Assembly (NCBI GenBank): GCA_947623455.1
Contig: OX392527.1
Span: 47,660,401 to 47,724,400 of the forward strand
Direction: 5' to 3'
From: Mimachlamys varia
Lineage: Eukaryota > Mollusca > Bivalvia > Pectinida > Pectinidae
Length of the DNA stretch: 64,000 nt
Position numbers and translations under genes: made by a program. Of the stretch, positions 59,625 to 64,000 are shown piece by piece; the first letter of the stretch is position 1; every line of letters begins with the position of its first letter. The notes below the pieces were generated by a model, which searched no databases, was not told the origin of the DNA, and saw only the letters and a list, made by a program, of their open reading frames with translations.

Positions 59625-60662
59625 ACAAATCAAGCTTTTAGGTGACCAATTGTTCACTGTTTTGATATAATGAATATTATATACCAAGGTAAGAAAGACT
59701 GAAAATTACAACTTGCCACACATATCGGAGCAAAAATATGTTTAAAATTCCCAACAATTAATCTGAACAATTTAATCGACAAAAAAAATGTATGAACGGA
59801 TAAGATCATCATGCAAATCAGTGTTTAAAAATCCAGTACTCAAAGATTTAGATAATTGTCCTTTGAGCTTTTGTTTTGGCACGGGTAAGAATCACATAAG
59901 GACTTCTACCCAGCATGTATTGATGTCCTGTTTTCCAATTCTTCACAGTGTTCCTGCAAGTTTCAAATGTTGAAGTTGGAACTTTCATTGTATATTGTAT
60001 TGCTTCAGATGAGCAGCATGCATGCATTTACATATGAAAAATATGTATACTTTGTATTTTGCAATTTGACTAAAATGAAAGACTTCTGGAGAGCTAGATA
60101 TTTGGAATTCCCAAAAGGAGGACATTGAATTTATATGTTCATGCTGCAGACTTGGATAAAAATGTGATCTTATTTTAGATATACTCTAAAATGAAAATAC
60201 AGCTTTTATATTCCTTTCAGAAGATTTAAAGAAGACGTACTGGTATTATTGAATGGGAAATCCTCCTTATGCAAGGGCTACACCCTAACTTTTGCTGGTT
60301 ACACCCCTAAAATATATCTAAGCAAAACTTAAAAAGACATGGCTTGTGATTTGATTAAAAACCTTACCAATCCCTAGGCTCAAGCCAGAAGGATTCACCT
60401 TACACATCATGGAGATTCTTATGACGTACACCAAAGGAACCAACTAGCTTTATCCTCCAAAAGTTTCTATGACATATTTCAGATGTGCACAGAGCAAAAT
60501 TTGACCCCTGGATATCGGGGATGGGTGTGAACAGTTTCTGTCAATCAATGCTTTTATTTCTGAAATTTTGATAAAACTTGATTAGCACATTTAGAATAAT
60601 TAAAGAAAATCCATGTTTTATTGATAAGCATACTGCTCTCCCATTGCTCAATGGATTCAGAC
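59625..60662. other. Intergenic, no gene seen
   Basis: Unique sequence; a 61-codon frame at 59788-59973 has no recognisable feature. Confidence 0.45.
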
Positions 60663-60819
60663 ACAGGGACCTGAGAATTTGTTACAGCTAGTTTTGGACC
60701 TAAAATAGGGTGTTTAGAGTAATTTTACACATGATCTTAACCCCCCAAGTGTAAAATTACTCAAAACACCCTATTTTAGGTCCAAAACTAGCTGTAACAA
60801 ATTCTCAGGTCCCTGTGGG
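60663..60819. mobile_element. Foldback family 4, short copy
   Basis: Left arm 'acagggacctgagaatttgt', 'tacagctagttttggaccta', 'aaatagggtgttt'; the right arm is the exact complement. Arms are about 70 nt with a centre of about 12 nt. It is the internally deleted form of the element at 62472. Confidence 0.92.
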
Positions 60820-61159
60820 TTCAGAGACATATAAGGCTTTATACGTCTCTGATGGATTAAACAAAATAACCTAGTCAAATATTAATAAAATGTTTTTATG
60901 TATCTTGGTCAATATTAATTTGATGACAGACAAAAGATTTTTAAAAGTTGAGCAAAATCTTTTCATAATCAACAAGCATACTGCTTTAATTGGTTGTAGG
61001 TGTCTGCACAATAAACTTACTTGGCCAATTGGATTTTGAGTAATCTTACATCAATATTAGTTTGAAATACATATATACAAAGGGAAGTAATTCCTATATA
61101 AATGCATAGAAATGATATACAAGATAATAATACTCTTTTAGCTTAATATGAGAGTTATA

Positions 61160-61246
61160 TTAATTCATTCACCCTGGAGACACATTTTAACACTTCGATT
61201 TCAAAGTTTGGAACAGTTCATTATGAAATTTCAGGGGTGAATATGT
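61160..61246. mobile_element. Palindromic MITE family 1 copy
   Basis: Begins 'taattcattcaccctggaga', contains 'ggaacagttcattatg', ends 'aaatttcaggggtgaatatg'. Confidence 0.82.
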
Positions 61247-61861
61247 TGAGTACAATGCAGATTTTCCTTTCATTGTATCCCAAAAATCAATGGTACAGCT
61301 TTTCTTCAGTATCGTCAACAGTGAACATGTTGACAAGATTTATAAAAAGCCTTCAAGATAAATTGGTAGAAAATATTCATTTAGACAGAGAACTGTCAAC
61401 ATATGGAGCATTATCCGCCAAATAGTTTAAATTCAGCACAAGCAATTTGAATACAATTTATTTTATTTATTTTGAGAGTTTTACGTCCTCACATGGCCTT
61501 ACGACCTTCGGTGGACGAGAAAAGATAGGAAAGAGAGTAGAAGGGATAAAGGATGTAGGAGGAAAGGCAAGGGGAATGGGTTGGATACAAATTTGATGAA
61601 CACTGGATAAATCCAACCACAAAAAAAGTGTTTTAAAGAATAAAATAGATCTATAAACGTTTTAATTATTTAAAGTTATATTTCTATTTCTGACTGTCAA
61701 AATATTGTAAAATCATACCGTACTTTGGCAGAATAGAATTTATTTATTTATGTTTCTGATTTCTTACTTTAGGTCACATATTTGAGTTGGCACACTGTTC
61801 TGGAGATATTATTCCAAGTCTACCGAAACAAGTAAACTATAATAAATACAATATTGCTTAT

Positions 61862-62248
61862 GAAAGGGCCAAATATACGTAACTTCAGGAAATTTTTCGG
61901 GATTCTGAAAAAAATATGAAAAAAATTCAGTTGATAACCATACCAAATTAAGCCTAAATGAAATGAAGTAAACCTGAGCGGTAACTAACAAGAAACTCTT
62001 GACAAAAAATCCAAAGAATTGAAAATCATTCAGGTGGGGCCCACTTCAATAACAAGCCGAAGGTAGAAGACAGTTAAAAATGGACGCGTGTTTACAAATA
62101 CCGAGTTTCAACTGATGCTGTACCTGTAAGAATTCATCTTGAATATTGTTGATATCAGTTAATCTTAACTAAATCTATAAATATAAAAAGTTTGTATTCT
62201 TGATTTTCGCTTCAAATTTTGCCGAAAGTTGCGTATTTTGGGCCTTTA
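61862..62248 (+). mobile_element. MITE family 2, copy 4
   Basis: Left end 'gggccaaatatacgtaactt' (the first bases are altered), right end 'gcgtattttgggccttt'. The interior matches copy 1 but lacks a few bases near the 'gtacctgtaagaattcatc' junction. Same orientation as copies 1 and 2. Confidence 0.85.
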
Positions 62249-62471
62249 ATCTTTCATGGGATGGGAGTGGAACATCTGGTTCACCCATTATCAGAATAAT
62301 ATGACCGTTATCAGAATACTGTGACCGGGTGGGGTGTTCTGCTAGAAGCCTTCGACAGTACATTTCAATGTGGTAACATTTTAAATCGACAAAAGATCCG
62401 GGCTATCGCAAGAAGGCTCACACAAATATACCGCATCTTCCCAAATACGCACACTCTCAACACACAAACCC

Positions 62472-62759
62472 ACAGGGACCTGAGAATTTGTTACAGCTAG
62501 TTTTGGGCCTAAAATAGGGTGTTTAGCGTAATTTTACACATTAGGGGGGTTAAGATCAATTTTCGATAAAAATGCCCCCTCAGTAGACATAAAAGCTTTT
62601 ATGACTATTGAGGGGGCATAGTCATAAAAGCTGTTATGACTACTGAGGGGGCATTTTTATCGAAAATTTATCTTAACACCCCCCCCCCCCAATGTGTAAA
62701 ATTACGCTAAACACCCTATTTTAGGTCCAAAACTAGCTGTAACAAATTTTCAGGTCCTA
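62472..62759. mobile_element. Foldback family 4, full-length copy (288 bp)
   Basis: The outer arms match the short copy at 60663. The inner arms add 'cacattaggggggttaagat' and 'tcgataaaaatgccccctca', matched by complements. The centre holds a second small repeat of 'tagtcataaaagct.ttatgac'. Nearly all of the element pairs with itself. A 13-base C run lies in the right arm. Confidence 0.92.
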
Positions 62760-62785
62760 GTGCACAAACCCACATTGCATACACC

Positions 62786-62837
62786 GAGGACCGTCCTTAA
62801 ATGATCCTTGTTGTTGATAGGACGTAAAAAGAATCAA
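62786..62837 (+). mobile_element. SINE 3' tail fragment
   Basis: 'ccgtccttaaatgatccttg' and 'ttgttgataggacgtaaaa' match the 3' part of the SINE at 1494 (ccttaaatgaccctggttgt, taataggacataaaa). The 5' part is missing, perhaps cut by the foldback element just upstream. Confidence 0.6.
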
Positions 62838-63106
62838 ACCAAACGCTTGGATATTAATTTCTAGTCATTTCTACTTGAATGGTTCTTATTTAGGCAAAAC
62901 AAACATGTTCTGGTACACCCTCCAGCCTTAGATTTTACGTTTGACCTTGTTCTGGACTTCAACAACATTTCCACCCCTATCTAACATTAATAGACTATAC
63001 ATTGCATTGATAAGGTGAAGTCCATAACGGTCTTCAGGGGTTAAAGGCTAAACATCAAATTCGAATGAGCCGAAAACGTGTGTCTCACCTCCTTACTGCA
63101 TAGGCA

Positions 63107-63205
63107 GTAGTCTGACGAGTTCTCTCTAACCCTCTAAATATTTGGACGACAGGCCTGCCGTCCAAACATTTAGTGGGTTAGAGAGTCAGAACCCTTCGGA
63201 CTACA
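63107..63205. mobile_element. Foldback family 3, copy 2
   Basis: Left arm 'agttctctctaaccctctaa', 'atatttggacgacagg'; right arm 'cctgccgtccaaacatttag', 'tgggttagagagtcagaacc'. Same outer sequence as the copy at 58110 (cttcggact), shorter centre. Confidence 0.88.
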
Positions 63206-63642
63206 TCGGTAGGTATGAATTATTCCTTACTATATCTAAAATTATAACGAAAAATATATATCTACATTAGACATTTTAATATCAGAAAGGTAGCACGGGA
63301 AAACCACTTAAATCAAAATAAAACATTTGGTTAGATCATAAACAAAAACACCAGGCTATATATATAGAAGCTACCTATTGACCACTGAATGTCCTTTAGA
63401 TAATAGGGGCCATTTCACAACATTCTATCCAGGTGTTGAAAATAGACATGTTATAAATGTTAATTTAAAAAAGCTATTAACAAAAGGACATTTAATTGAT
63501 TTCTATGACAAGGCCCTTGGTTTAACAGTATTATGTAATGGTAAAATGTTTTCTATGCATTTTACTGTTGTTGTGGTTTCCAATATTTTGGTTTGAGAGT
63601 AAGCTCCTGCACCACGACACCATTTCCATCGTCGGAAACCCA

Positions 63643-63841
63643 CGTGGCACCACAGAGGCTAGGCACGTCACTATGAAATGATTGTCAGATATTTTTTTTA
63701 CGTTTCTCGAATATAGCCCCTCCCACTACTATATATCTGTCACAGGGGCTATATTCGAGAAACGCAAAAGAAAATATCTGACAATCATTTCATAGTGACA
63801 TAGGTCCGTGCCTAGCCCCTGTGGTGTAGAGCAGTGCCACG
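63643..63841. mobile_element. Foldback element with ~75-nt arms
   Basis: Left 'atgaaatgattgtcagatat', 'cgtttctcgaatatagcccc'; right 'ggggctatattcgagaaacg', 'atatctgacaatcatttcat'. The outer arms 'cgtggcaccacagaggctag' and 'ctagcccctgtggtg' also pair. The loop is about 25 nt, containing 'actactatatatct'. Confidence 0.9.
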
Positions 63842-64000
63842 AGCGTTTCCGTCATAAGCACGAACTGTTTCTGGATAATTTCATTTTAATCCATTCAGAT
63901 TGTAGACATTGGAAGAGAAGGACTAGGTCCATGGTTTTTCCTTTTGAAACAGACTTGTGATAAAATGTGCCAAGGAGAAAAATGAAAAGTCCGAACCTAT

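Noticed and set aside
61440..61620. Another SINE or protein fragment, because of the 'ttttacgtcc' and purine-rich stretch
   Set aside because: Only a short word resembles the SINE tail complement; no A-box or B-box is present.
63378..63596. 72-codon frame as a gene at the right end
   Set aside because: AT-rich, no domain, no splice or promoter context.

Overview
The window is animal nuclear DNA: AT-rich, dense in tandem repeats and small palindromic transposons, with one large intron-split gene using GT-AG introns. I infer a mollusc, most likely a bivalve. The basis is the style of the receptor, the tRNA-derived SINEs ending in a 'TTAATAGGACATAAAA'-type tail and the abundance of short hairpin elements. 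This placement is inference; no species marker gene is present.

The one gene I can support is a nuclear hormone receptor on the + strand, spanning about 18.86-44.13 kb. Seven coding exons join with compatible phases into 2307 nt (768 residues plus stop): 18857-19076, 33272-33387, 34504-34654, 37006-38195, 39254-39421, 40246-40465 and 43889-44130. The protein has an N-terminal A/B region, a complete two-zinc-finger DNA-binding domain with P-box CEGCK, a very long hinge of about 330 residues, and an NR1-like ligand-binding domain ending in an AF-2-type helix. The second finger and the LBD resemble the E75/Rev-erb/ROR/PPAR branch, but the segment between the fingers is longer than usual and the C-terminal extension is unlike any I recognise. 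I therefore leave the subfamily open.

Layout. 0-18.7 kb: no confident gene; SINE copies, five minisatellites and one possible terminal exon near 8.9 kb. 18.8-44.1 kb: the receptor gene. Its introns carry 26-, 45-, 40-, 65- and 27-bp tandem arrays, hairpin MITEs, a tRNA-like element, a cluster of AGGTCA half-sites, and repeats that duplicate the gene's own splice sites. 44.1-47.2 kb: 3' UTR or downstream flank with a 47-bp minisatellite. 47-64 kb: no supported gene; many copies of an ~88-bp palindromic MITE, two ~390-bp MITE copies (four in the window) and several long foldback elements.

The most unusual points are these. The donor of coding exon 1 is the first unit of a six-copy 26-bp tandem repeat, so the splice site itself is amplified. 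The acceptor of exon 2 is the third of three tandem acceptor-like units, and the middle one gives an in-frame 27-residue extension. The intron between the last two LBD exons holds a ~2.4-kb 27-bp array with a 540-bp higher-order duplication. About a fifth of the window is tandem array. Several arrays have unit lengths divisible by three (27, 45, 54 bp) and create long, meaningless open frames.
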